From NCBI GenBank assembly GCA_937965795.1, contig CALCMD010000130.1, forward strand, positions 1 to 10,304: a stretch of DNA of 10,304 nucleotides. Reading direction: 5' to 3'. Position numbers and translations under genes: made by a program. Under the pieces are notes generated by a model. The model worked only from the letters and a program-made list of their open reading frames with translations. It ran no database searches and was not told the origin of the DNA. The DNA comes from an uncultured Lachnospiraceae bacterium (GTDB taxonomy: Bacteria; Bacillota; Clostridia; Lachnospirales; Lachnospiraceae). This document shows, one piece after another, positions 1 to 6,931 of the stretch; the first letter of the stretch is position 1; each line of letters starts with the position of its first letter.

Positions 1-63
1 GCATCCATCCGGGCCTCGAAAGCATCCATCCGGGCCTCGAAAGCATCCATCCGGGTCTCCAGA
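1..63. repeat. Tandem 21-bp direct repeats within the coiled-coil gene
   Basis: Bases 1-21 and 22-42 are identical, and 43-63 is a diverged third unit that matches for its first 13 bases. The unit is exactly seven codons, so each copy adds one coiled-coil heptad (RMDAFEA) and keeps frame. The array runs off the left edge, so total copy number is unknown. Confidence 0.9.
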
Positions 64-131
64 GTCTCTATTTTAGACCCCAGCATATCCATCTTTGAAA
101 GCACTAAATCCAATTTTTGACTATCTGTCAT
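1..131 (-). CDS. Partial coiled-coil protein with tandem heptad repeats (N-terminal 43 residues)
   Basis: The visible part starts MTDSQKLDLVLSKMDMLG and runs into repeats of the heptad RMDAFEA. The C-terminal part lies beyond base 1. The start is ATG at 131-129, supported by a strong AAGGGGGTG ribosome binding site six bases upstream and a near-consensus promoter at 181-153. Spacing of Met, Leu and Phe with charged residues between them fits an amphipathic helix, so a parallel coiled coil is likely. No signal peptide or membrane segment is visible in this fragment. Short coiled-coil proteins of this type occur widely in Clostridia and usually have no assigned role. I do not recognise a specific family and infer no function. 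It has its own promoter, so it is probably transcribed separately from the ATPase gene upstream. Confidence 0.72.
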   Translation of the reverse strand, partial: MTDSQKLDLVLSKMDMLGSKIETLETRMDAFEARMDAFEARMD

Positions 132-152
132 TTCATCCACCCCCTTTATGCC

Positions 153-181
153 ACTATATCACTTTCTCTTTCCCATGTCAA
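153..181 (-). promoter_or_regulatory. Sigma-A-type promoter of the coiled-coil gene
   Basis: On the minus strand there is a perfect -35 TTGACA (181-176), a 17-base spacer and a -10 TATAGT (158-153). The predicted start point near 146 gives a leader of only about 15 bases, with the ribosome binding site almost at its 5' end. This is the best vegetative promoter match in the window. It lies between the ATPase stop codon and the next start codon, in a gap with no gene. Confidence 0.75.
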
Positions 182-222
182 TTATTATTTTTAAAGGCAA
201 CATATTGTATGTGATTTCTTTT

Positions 223-1935
223 TTAATACCGGTTCAAACATGCGTAAATCTCCTGCACTCTCGGCATCGCAAGCCCGGACGGTACATTTCCGTTATCACA
301 GATTCCAGCCAGCCCCTTTGCCTTCAGAATCCGCTCCAGCGCTTTCACCACGCTGCTCACATCGTTTTTCCCTTCCCCGTAATGTTCCTTTGCATAACGC
401 AGAAGATAAGCCAGCGTCTGCGTCTGCTCCTCATCCACAAGCTGCTCCACGTAACGGAGATCGAGATTTTCCTTTCCAATAGAAAAGGCCGTTTTCCCCA
501 TCCTCTTGATTTTCAACCGCTCTTTCACATAGCCCTCGCCACGGTAAGTCTTTCTTTTCTGCGTGGAACCAGACAGATCGATTGCCCTCCTTCCATCCGG
601 CAGATGGAAACCCGGTGCGCTCACCGCCGGAGCAGGATAATTTTTCAAAATTTTCTTCGTCTCATCCGTGATGTCCACCGCCTGATAGGAGTCCATCTGA
701 ATGATCTTATCTGCAATATAAAAGTAAGAACCGCAGCTTCCCACGACCAGAATCGTGGAGATTCCCGCCTGCTCATACAGCTCCGAGGCCCTCTCCAAAA
801 ATGGCGTGATCGGCTCCTTCTCCCTGGCAACCACACGCTGCATCAGTTCATCCCTTACCATGAAATTCGTGGCCGAAGTATCTTCATCAATCAGCAAAAG
901 CCTGCTGCCCGCTTCGATTCCTTCCACAATATTCGCCGCCTGGGAAGTGCTGCCGCTGGCGTCCAGCGTACAGAAGCTTCTCGTGTCTTTCCCATTTGGA
1001 AGATGGTTAATAAACAGCGAAATATCCGTATTCGTAATCTTCCGTCCATCCTCCGCCCGAAGTTTCAGCGCCGTTCCCTCCGTAATCACATATTCCCTGC
1101 CGTCCCCGGCGATATGATTGTATACGCCTCTCTCCAGCGCTTTTAAAAGAGTAGACTTCCCGTGGTATCCGCCTCCTGCAATCAGCGTGATCCCTTTCCG
1201 AATTCCCATGCCTCTGAGCGCTCCTTTATGCGGAAGCTGCAAAGTCACCGCCATCGTATCCGGCGACCGGAAAGGTACGCCATCCTTTAAAGGACGATCG
1301 GACACACCGCTCTCCCTCGGCAAAACAGAGCCATCCGCAAGAAACGCCACCATATCCCGCTTTTTCAGTTCCTCCCGGATATACTGCTGATCCTCCGCCA
1401 GAAAAATCACCTTTTCCAGTTCCTGTTTCGGTGTTTTCGCATAATACAGACTCTGTTCCACACAAACCGGCAGAAAATCAAACAGGATTTTTTCCAGCTC
1501 TGTGGCATTAATGGTACGCCCATTTGCCGGAAATCCCACCTCAAACCGCACGATCACTCCATCCGCAGCAATCTCACATGCCGTCCGTTCCAAAATCTCC
1601 TGTCCGCAGCGACTCACCGTGATAATGCCGCTCTTTCCGGACCCTTTTGCCTGAAAGCAGAACTTATCTGCCTGTCTGTGAAAACGCCTGAGCAGATAAT
1701 CCTCAAGCGCCGTCTGATTCCATTTCGTTCCATAATATTCCGCCGGAAATCCGGCAACTTTATGGCTGACCTTCACACTCAGCCTGGAGGGAGCCGCAAA
1801 CGGGTCTCCCTGCACATGTTCGATATTCAGTATGTATTTTCCAAATGTATAGCTCCCTGCCAATGACTTATAAGCCGGATAGCTTTTTCGATGAATCGCG
1901 CGCAGACTGACACGCAGATCTTCCGATGCTTTCAT
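223..1935 (-). CDS. Predicted ABC-class P-loop ATPase (ABC_ATPase / COG3044 type)
   Basis: This 570-residue protein has the hallmarks of the predicted ABC-class ATPase family. The N-terminal region contains the conserved stretch HVQGDPFAAPSRL (40-52). The Walker A motif is GGGYHGKST (254-262), a signature-like stretch DASGSTSQA is at 325-333, and Walker B LLLIDED is at 346-352. A Gly/Ser-rich VVGSCGSYF follows at 397-405, where a switch loop would sit. There are no membrane segments, so it is a soluble ATPase and not a transporter subunit. The trypanosome RNA-editing factor MRB1590 is, as I recall, a structurally studied relative with an RNA-binding pore, which suggests a nucleic-acid role; the bacterial function is not established. 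The start is supported by GGAGGT six bases upstream. It lies 25 bases after the GIY-YIG gene, probably in one operon. Length appears full for the family and no frameshift is seen. Confidence 0.9.
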   Translation of the reverse strand: MKASEDLRVSLRAIHRKSYPAYKSLAGSYTFGKYILNIEHVQGDPFAAPSRLSVKVSHKVAGFPAEYYGTKWNQTALEDYLLRRFHRQADKFCFQAKGSGKSGIITVSRCGQEILERTACEIAADGVIVRFEVGFPANGRTINATELEKILFDFLPVCVEQSLYYAKTPKQELEKVIFLAEDQQYIREELKKRDMVAFLADGSVLPRESGVSDRPLKDGVPFRSPDTMAVTLQLPHKGALRGMGIRKGITLIAGGGYHGKSTLLKALERGVYNHIAGDGREYVITEGTALKLRAEDGRKITNTDISLFINHLPNGKDTRSFCTLDASGSTSQAANIVEGIEAGSRLLLIDEDTSATNFMVRDELMQRVVAREKEPITPFLERASELYEQAGISTILVVGSCGSYFYIADKIIQMDSYQAVDITDETKKILKNYPAPAVSAPGFHLPDGRRAIDLSGSTQKRKTYRGEGYVKERLKIKRMGKTAFSIGKENLDLRYVEQLVDEEQTQTLAYLLRYAKEHYGEGKNDVSSVVKALERILKAKGLAGICDNGNVPSGLAMPRVQEIYACLNRY

Positions 1936-1960
1936 AGATGTACCTCCATTTTTATGTTTT

Positions 1961-2224
1961 TTATTTTGGTGCTTCTTCGGTATTTCTCTCTTTTATCAGT
2001 TTCAGCTTGTCCTTTCTGGAAAGCTGCTTGATTTCCCACTCCCGCCGCATGGCTCCCTGCTTTGTTTCAAAGCTCTCAAAATAGACCAGCTCCACCGGCC
2101 TGCGTGTCTTTGTATATTTCGCGCCTTTTCCGTCATTATGCGCGCTGACACGCCTGTCCAGATCGGTTGTCCATCCCGTATAAAGCGTGGCGTCCCGGCA
2201 TTTTACAATATACGTATAATTCAT
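1961..2224 (-). CDS. Small GIY-YIG domain protein (UPF0213 / YhbQ-like)
   Basis: This is an 87-residue protein that is almost entirely one GIY-YIG nuclease domain. The first strand reads YTYIV (3-7) in place of GIY, and LYTGWT (14-19) holds the YIG equivalent with its Tyr. RR (24-25), HN (29-30) and Glu62 in RREWEIK (60-66) sit where catalytic and structural residues of the family lie. This matches the compact stand-alone UPF0213/YhbQ group, for which DNA cleavage activity has been proposed but the physiological role is unclear. I chose ATG at 2224-2222 because AAGGG lies seven bases upstream (2236-2232) and the domain begins immediately. An in-frame upstream extension to 2293 has no ribosome binding site and no domain homology. 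It probably shares an operon with the downstream ATPase. Confidence 0.9.
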   Translation of the reverse strand: MNYTYIVKCRDATLYTGWTTDLDRRVSAHNDGKGAKYTKTRRPVELVYFESFETKQGAMRREWEIKQLSRKDKLKLIKERNTEEAPK

Positions 2225-2289
2225 ATCCCCGCCCTTAATAAATCTATGTAAAGCGCATACGCCAAAGCGCACACGCCCGTCTATTTGAA

Positions 2290-2366
2290 GCAATCGATAA
2301 AAAGTATTTTCTCATTCAGGAACATCCGTTTTATTTGCCTGGGGCAGTGTATAAAAAATCGATTGC
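2290..2366. repeat. 9-bp inverted repeat in the gap between spoIIQ and the GIY-YIG gene
   Basis: GCAATCGAT at 2290-2298 is matched by its exact reverse complement at 2358-2366, with 59 bases between. The arms contain the palindrome ATCGAT. Inside, on the minus strand, CCAGG and CCTG could pair further. This could be a long-loop leader structure upstream of the GIY-YIG/ATPase genes or a chance match. The rest of the 202-base gap (2225-2426) shows no convincing promoter and no further gene. Confidence 0.4.
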
Positions 2367-2374
2367 GGATTTTT
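2354..2374 (-). terminator. Possible weak terminator after spoIIQ
   Basis: On the minus strand AAAAATC pairs with GATTTTT across a seven-base loop, and the 3' arm runs into a T tract. The stem has only one G-C pair, so it would be weak. It overlaps one arm of the 2290-2366 inverted repeat, so the two foldings would exclude each other. Confidence 0.25.
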
Positions 2375-2426
2375 CCTGCTTCTCTTCTAGTATACTACAT
2401 TTTTTCCCTTTTGTGTCTGTCCATTT

Positions 2427-3215
2427 TTATTCAGACTCCAAATACAGGAACGGATCTACCGGAGCGCCTTCCTTTTTCATCTCAAAGTAAAGATTGCTGC
2501 CCTCTTCACAGTAGTATTTCGTTGGCTCGCTCACATACCCCAATAACTGTCCCTGTTCTACAACCTCTCCGACTTCCGCCGTCACTTCCTTTAACTGTCC
2601 GTAGACCAGCTCATAGTCGTTGCCAAGATTCAGCGTAAGAGTCGTTCCTGTCTCTTCATTTACATCAATGGATTCCACGATTCCTTTTGCGGAAGCTACA
2701 ACCTGTCCACCCGTTTCCGCACCAATAATCAATGCCGGATTATATTTATACTGATCCAGCGTAGGGAAATATACCGTAGAATCCATGCTGTAATCCAATA
2801 CCACACTTCCTGCCACCGGCCAGGTAAGCGGCGTAGAATCATCAAATGCCACCGTCGGCTGAATGTTTGCCGAGGACACGTCCACCGTATCTTCTGTTTC
2901 GGTCTCCGCCTCCGCAGTCAGGTCTGTTTCCTCTTGCTCCACCAGACTGGCAGGGTCTACATCCATCTCATTCGCCAGCGGAAGGTCTGCTTTCGCATCT
3001 GGCGCACTTGTCTTTGCCGCTTCGGTTTCTTCCTCTTTTGCTTCTTTCTGAATCTCTGCGTTCAGATCCATCAGCTTCTGCTGTTCTTCCTTCGCTTTTT
3101 CCGCACGATTCATCGTATAATAAGTAGTAAATGCCGCGCCGCCTACCAGACAGAGACTTAAAATTACCATAGCCCCTTTTTTTCCTGTGGATCTTTTTCT
3201 TTCCTTATTCTGCAT
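2427..3215 (-). CDS. spoIIQ: SpoIIQ-like protein with degenerate M23 (LytM) domain
   Basis: This is a 262-residue membrane-anchored protein. A basic N-terminus (residues 1-13) precedes one membrane helix (about 14-32), a charged helical stretch (36-68), an acidic Ser/Thr-poor linker, and a C-terminal M23/LytM-like domain (about 130-262). SpoIIQ works in the forespore membrane and binds SpoIIIAH across the intermembrane space during engulfment. The call rests on this architecture, the domain pattern (WPVAGSVVLDYSMD) and the adjacent spoIID-like gene, an arrangement known in bacilli and clostridia. All expected zinc ligands are replaced: Asn159 and Ile163 for HxxxD, Gln207 in VYGQL, and Asn241/Tyr243 for HxH. 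It therefore should not be an endopeptidase. The start is ATG 3215 because GAGGTG (3227-3222) lies six bases upstream; a GTG at 3224 overlaps that site. A different degenerate M23 protein is the main alternative. Confidence 0.8.
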   Translation of the reverse strand: MQNKERKRSTGKKGAMVILSLCLVGGAAFTTYYTMNRAEKAKEEQQKLMDLNAEIQKEAKEEETEAAKTSAPDAKADLPLANEMDVDPASLVEQEETDLTAEAETETEDTVDVSSANIQPTVAFDDSTPLTWPVAGSVVLDYSMDSTVYFPTLDQYKYNPALIIGAETGGQVVASAKGIVESIDVNEETGTTLTLNLGNDYELVYGQLKEVTAEVGEVVEQGQLLGYVSEPTKYYCEEGSNLYFEMKKEGAPVDPFLYLESE

Positions 3216-3302
3216 AATCTTCACCTCATACTATAATCTGTATACCCGTTCAGGACAACTGGAAAAGGAATTTCCCTTTCTGTTGTTCTAACAGCTTAGC
3301 TA

Positions 3303-3331
3303 TAGCATTTCCAGATATTATGCGTTTATAC
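3303..3331 (-). promoter_or_regulatory. Candidate sigma-F-type promoter for spoIIQ
   Basis: spoIIQ is a forespore sigma-F gene in Bacillus. In the spoIID-spoIIQ gap the minus strand shows GTATA (3331-3327), 14 bases, then GGAAATGCTA (3312-3303). This resembles the sigma-F pattern GywTA and GgnrAnAnTw with one mismatch and a slightly short spacer. The match is weak and the leader would be about 80 bases, so this is tentative. The rest of the gap (3216-3359) shows only small AT-rich dyads. Confidence 0.25.
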
Positions 3332-3359
3332 ATCCTTTACAGGAATTTCTCCCTTGCTT

Positions 3360-4268
3360 TTATTCTGCCCGGAGGACACATTTTTCAAAATAATACTGCA
3401 AAATTTCCCTGTAATCCGCTCCTGCTTCCGCCATACGCACGGCGCCGCAGCGGCTCAGCCCCAGCCCATGCCCCAGTCCCTTTGTGGTAATCCTGATCCT
3501 GCCGTCATTTTCTTCCAGGAAGAAGCAGCTTGACGCCAGCCCCAGAAGATTCCGGAATTTTTCTCCTGAAATCTCCTTCTCTCCAATACGGACTTTCGTC
3601 ACATAATCGCCTCCATCCCTCGCCAGAATCTCGATCTGTCCCTGCAAAGGTTCCTGCGTCAGCGCTCCCGGATATTCTTTTTCCACACATGCCCTCACTT
3701 CCTCCGGTTCTTTTAGCTCCACACAAAGATACCATTCGGACTCAATATCCTTCCTGCTGTCCACAGAAGTCAGCCAGGGATACTGCTCCTGTAAGCCTGC
3801 ATCCTCCCCGGAACGCGTCTTTCCACTGCTCACTGCATGAAAAGGAAGCTGTACCAGGGCATCCTCAAAGGTAAGTACCTCCCCTCCCGTCTCTTCCACG
3901 GCCTGAAGCATCTCCTGCAAAATTCCTTTTTCCTCCATCTCGTCCAGCGTCAGGTATGGCTCCGACAAAAGGGTTCCCGGATGATCTTCCTGAAATTTCT
4001 TCAGGTTTGTCCGCGCAATGACCATTTGAGACTTGGCTGCCTCCAGCGGACAGCTTCCCTCCAACTGCCTGGCCGCCACCCCGCACACATAATCCTCGAA
4101 AGCGATCTCCCGCATTCCATCCTCCGTACGGATCGTAATAAAATTTTCCGACGCTTTCTGCAAGGCATATGCCTCCTTAACATCCCCGGCGCCAAGCGTC
4201 ACGATAATATAAGGCAATATAAAAATGACCGCCAGCGCGGCTATGAGCTTCTGAACCTTTTCCCGCAT
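3360..4268 (-). CDS. spoIID: SpoIID-like stage II sporulation protein
   Basis: This is a 302-residue protein with one N-terminal membrane helix (about 7-27) and an extracytoplasmic SpoIID domain. Family landmarks are FEDYVCGVAA (57-66), EAAKSQMVIART (76-87), FHAVSSGKTRSGED (143-156) and GLGHGLGLSRCGA (264-276), followed by the usual MAEAG...YREILQYY end. SpoIID is a lytic transglycosylase that, with SpoIIM and SpoIIP, degrades septal peptidoglycan so the mother cell can engulf the forespore. In family members the motif AxEMP holds the catalytic Glu (Glu88 in B. subtilis). Aligning on the downstream EAAKSQ places Gln68 at that position, so activity may be altered or lost. The start at 4268 has AAAGGA nine bases upstream. 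It follows a strong terminator and a sigma-E-like promoter, and lies next to a spoIIQ-like gene, which supports a sporulation role. Confidence 0.88.
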   Translation of the reverse strand: MREKVQKLIAALAVIFILPYIIVTLGAGDVKEAYALQKASENFITIRTEDGMREIAFEDYVCGVAARQLEGSCPLEAAKSQMVIARTNLKKFQEDHPGTLLSEPYLTLDEMEEKGILQEMLQAVEETGGEVLTFEDALVQLPFHAVSSGKTRSGEDAGLQEQYPWLTSVDSRKDIESEWYLCVELKEPEEVRACVEKEYPGALTQEPLQGQIEILARDGGDYVTKVRIGEKEISGEKFRNLLGLASSCFFLEENDGRIRITTKGLGHGLGLSRCGAVRMAEAGADYREILQYYFEKCVLRAE

Positions 4269-4289
4269 AAAAACACATCCTTTTTTTGT

Positions 4290-4318
4290 ATCCTATGACA
4301 TGTCCCGGAAAAATATAC
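4290..4318 (-). promoter_or_regulatory. Candidate sigma-E-type promoter of spoIID
   Basis: On the minus strand GTATATT (4318-4312) is followed by 14 bases and CATAGGAT (4297-4290). The sigma-E pattern in Bacillus is about KMATATT, 14-15 bases, CATACAnT, so both boxes and the spacing fit with few mismatches. The predicted start point lies close to the ribosome binding site, giving a leader of roughly 15 bases. spoIID is a sigma-E gene in studied endospore formers, which agrees with this placement. Confidence 0.45.
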
Positions 4319-4335
4319 GCAGGGGTTTTTCTTTC

Positions 4336-4371
4336 AAAAAAGGCTCCTGCATATTTTGCAAAAGCCTTTTT
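4336..4371 (-). terminator. Rho-independent terminator after glgP
   Basis: The minus-strand RNA forms a 15-bp stem with a five-base AAATA loop. AAAAAGGCT pairs with AGCCTTTTT, two G-U wobbles follow, then TGCA pairs with TGCA. The 3' arm ends in a run of six T. On the plus strand the two wobbles would become C-A mismatches, so the structure favours the minus strand. A smaller hairpin (4395-4412) lies between the glgP stop codon and this terminator. Confidence 0.85.
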
Positions 4372-4429
4372 CCTGAAATTTTCAATTATAAATATTCTGC
4401 CTTGAAACAGAACGCCCTGTTTTTTACTC

Positions 4430-6886
4430 TTATTTTAACGTCACTTTGTCAAGCTTCCAGATCTCATCCACGTACTCCTGGATGGTTCTGTCGGAGGTGA
4501 ACTTTCCGCTGCATGCCACGTTCATCATGGCCATTCTTGCCCAGCGGTCCTCATCCCGGTAAGCCTCTTCCACTTTCTTCTGCGCTGCGGCATAGGACTT
4601 GAAGTCAGCCAGGATGAAGTAGGTGTCAGCTCTGTCGCTGCACTGTGTATTCAGCAGGGAATTGTACAGGTCACGGAACATCTCTGTATCATTTCCTGAA
4701 TACTCCCCATTGATGAGCTGCATCAGCACACGACGGATATCCTGGTCGTTATTGAAGTAATCCATCGGATAGTAGCCGCCGTTCTTCTCATAGTTGATAA
4801 CTTCATCAGAGGACAGACCAAAGATAAAGGCATTCTCCTCGCCAACCTCCTGTACAATTTCCACGTTTGCCCCGTCCATGGTTCCCAGGGTCGGCGCGCC
4901 ATTTAACATAAACTTCATGTTACCTGTACCGGAAGCCTCTTTACTTGCGGTCGAAATCTGCTCGGATACATCGGCTGCCGCAAAGATCATCTCTGCATTG
5001 GATACTCTGTAGTCCTCGATAAATACCACTTTCAGCTTGCCTTTGATTGATGCGTCGTTGTTAATCACATCTGCCACGGAATTAATCAGCTTAATGGTCT
5101 GTTTTGCACGGCGGTAACCTGCTGCCGCCTTTGCTCCAAAGATGAAGGTTCTCGGATAGAAATCCATCTCCGGATGATCTTTGATCGTATTATACAGATA
5201 CATCACGTGCAGGATGTTCAGAAGCTGACGTTTGTACTCATGAAGTCTCTTAACCTGTACGTCAAAGATGGAACGCGGATCGATGTCGATTCCGTTATGC
5301 TCCTTCACATACTTCGCCAGACGCACTTTGTTCTGGTACTTGATATTCATGAATTCCCGCTGCGCCTTCTTGTCATCTACATAAATTTTCAGCCTGGAAA
5401 TCTGGGACAGATCGGTAATCCACTCATCACCGATGTGATCTGTCACCCATTTTGCCAGAAGCGGGTTTCCGTGAAGCAGGAAACGTCTCTGTGTGATACC
5501 GTTTGTCTTGTTGTTGAATTTCTCCGGCATCATCTCATAGAAATCTTTTAATTCCTGGTTTTTCAGGATTTCTGTATGCAGGGCAGCTACGCCGTTTACA
5601 GAGTAACCTGCTGCAATCGCCAGATGAGCCATCTTCACCTGTCCGTCATAGATGACTGCCATCTTGCGGATTTTCTCCTGATTGCCCGGATATTTTGCCT
5701 TGATCTCCTCAACAAATCTGCGGTTAATCTCCTCGATAATCTGATAAATACGCGGAAGCAGTCTGGAGAACAGCTCAATCGGCCATTTTTCCAGCGCCTC
5801 TGCCATGATGGTATGATTCGTGTAGGCACAGGTCTTTGTCGTAACCTCCCATGCCTCGTCCCATCCAAGTCCTTCCTCATCCATCAGGATACGCATCAGC
5901 TCTGCCACTGCAACGGTCGGATGGGTATCGTTTAACTGGAAGGTCGCCTTCTCATAGAATTTGCGGATGTCGCTGTGGTTCTTTTTATACTTTGCAATCG
6001 CTGCCTGCACGCTTGCGGACACGAAGAAATACTGCTGTTTCAGACGCAGCTCTTTTCCGGCATAATGCTCGTCGGCCGGGTAAAGCACTTCTACGATATT
6101 TTTTGCCAGGTTCTCCTGCTCAACGGCTTTCATATACTCGCCCTTGTTAAAGGAATCCAGATGGAAGTCATTAATCGCCTCTGCATCCCATACACGTAAG
6201 GTATTCACGATACCATTTCCATAGCCGACCACCGGAATATCAAACGGTACGGCACGGACGGACTGGTAATCCTTCTGGATGAATTTGCTCTGTCCCGTTG
6301 CCTCGTCATATTCTACATGAACATATCCGCCGAATTTTACTTCCTTCGCATATTCCGGACGGCGCAGCTCGAAAGGATTTCCGTCTTTCAGCCAGTTATC
6401 CGGTACTTCGACCTGATATCCATTTTCAATTTTCTGTTTAAACATCCCGTAGCGGTAACGGATACCGCAGCCATACGCACTGTAGCCCAGCGTTGCCAGA
6501 GAATCCAGAAAACATGCCGCCAGTCTTCCCAGGCCGCCATTTCCAAGCGCCGCATCCGGCTCCTGATCCTCAATCACATTCAGATCAAGTCCCAGCTCTT
6601 CCAGTGCTTCCTTTACCTCATCATATTCACAGAGATTAATGAGGTTATTTCCCATCGCACGCCCCATCAAAAACTCCATGGACATATAATAAACGATCTT
6701 CGGGTCATCTTTCTCATACTGCTCCTGCGTCGCCAGCCAGTTGTCAATGATCGTGTCCTTTGCTGCATAGGAAACAGCCTGGAATATCTGCTGCTGTGTG
6801 GCTTCATCAAGGTTTTTTCGGTAAAGGGTCTTTACATTATCCTTTACGTCTGCAATGAATTTCTTTTTGTTAAATTTTTTCTTCAT
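4430..6886 (-). CDS. glgP: Glycogen/starch/maltodextrin phosphorylase
   Basis: This 818-residue protein is a full-length alpha-glucan phosphorylase of the GT35 family. It releases glucose-1-phosphate from the non-reducing ends of glycogen or maltodextrins using phosphate and PLP, in the cytoplasm. Landmarks in order are YYMSMEFLMGR (66-76), ALGNGGLGRLAACFLDS (113-129), QLNDTHPTVAVAELMR (317-332), NNKTNGITQRRFL (458-470), VQVKRLHEYKRQLLN (543-557), and EASGTGNMKF (650-659), where Lys658 should carry the PLP. The C-terminus is complete, and the length is normal for bacterial enzymes. The start ATG at 6886 has AGGAGG eight bases upstream. It lies 59 bases after ileS with no clear promoter between, so some read-through transcription is likely, and a terminator follows. 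Substrate preference between glycogen and maltodextrin cannot be read from sequence alone. Confidence 0.97.
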   Translation of the reverse strand: MKKKFNKKKFIADVKDNVKTLYRKNLDEATQQQIFQAVSYAAKDTIIDNWLATQEQYEKDDPKIVYYMSMEFLMGRAMGNNLINLCEYDEVKEALEELGLDLNVIEDQEPDAALGNGGLGRLAACFLDSLATLGYSAYGCGIRYRYGMFKQKIENGYQVEVPDNWLKDGNPFELRRPEYAKEVKFGGYVHVEYDEATGQSKFIQKDYQSVRAVPFDIPVVGYGNGIVNTLRVWDAEAINDFHLDSFNKGEYMKAVEQENLAKNIVEVLYPADEHYAGKELRLKQQYFFVSASVQAAIAKYKKNHSDIRKFYEKATFQLNDTHPTVAVAELMRILMDEEGLGWDEAWEVTTKTCAYTNHTIMAEALEKWPIELFSRLLPRIYQIIEEINRRFVEEIKAKYPGNQEKIRKMAVIYDGQVKMAHLAIAAGYSVNGVAALHTEILKNQELKDFYEMMPEKFNNKTNGITQRRFLLHGNPLLAKWVTDHIGDEWITDLSQISRLKIYVDDKKAQREFMNIKYQNKVRLAKYVKEHNGIDIDPRSIFDVQVKRLHEYKRQLLNILHVMYLYNTIKDHPEMDFYPRTFIFGAKAAAGYRRAKQTIKLINSVADVINNDASIKGKLKVVFIEDYRVSNAEMIFAAADVSEQISTASKEASGTGNMKFMLNGAPTLGTMDGANVEIVQEVGEENAFIFGLSSDEVINYEKNGGYYPMDYFNNDQDIRRVLMQLINGEYSGNDTEMFRDLYNSLLNTQCSDRADTYFILADFKSYAAAQKKVEEAYRDEDRWARMAMMNVACSGKFTSDRTIQEYVDEIWKLDKVTLK

Positions 6887-6902
6887 TTCCTAATCCTCCT
6901 CT

Positions 6903-6931
6903 CCGGACGACACCCCCCTATGTCCATCCGG
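6903..6931 (-). promoter_or_regulatory. Hairpin between ileS and glgP
   Basis: On the minus strand CCGGA and GAC pair with GTC and TCCGG around a small internal loop, with a G-rich apical loop holding six consecutive G. The structure ends two bases before the AGAGGAGG that contains the glgP ribosome binding site. There is no T run after it, so it is not a standard terminator. It could influence glgP translation or protect a processed mRNA end. Confidence 0.4.

Noticed and set aside
148..1146. Long open frame on the plus strand (332 codons) opposite the ATPase gene
   Set aside because: It is fully antisense to a gene with clear Walker motifs, has no ribosome binding site, and its translation shows no recognisable domain. 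It is a coding shadow.
2225..2293. N-terminal extension of the GIY-YIG protein by 23 residues
   Set aside because: No ribosome binding site precedes the upstream ATG, the extension has no domain homology, and the ATG at 2224 has a suitable site and begins at the domain edge.
2389..2423. TGGACA and TATACT boxes, and the palindrome TAGTATACTA, after spoIIQ
   Set aside because: The spacer between the boxes is 23 bases, too long for a normal promoter, and a 10-bp AT-rich palindrome alone is weak evidence.
3216..3224. GTG start at 3224 for the spoIIQ-like gene
   Set aside because: The GTG forms part of the GAGGTG ribosome binding site that serves the ATG at 3215.
3228..3257. Sigma-A-like TTGTCC, 17 bases, TATAGT just before spoIIQ
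   Set aside because: The -10 box ends only three bases before the ribosome binding site, so a transcript from it would lack most of that site.
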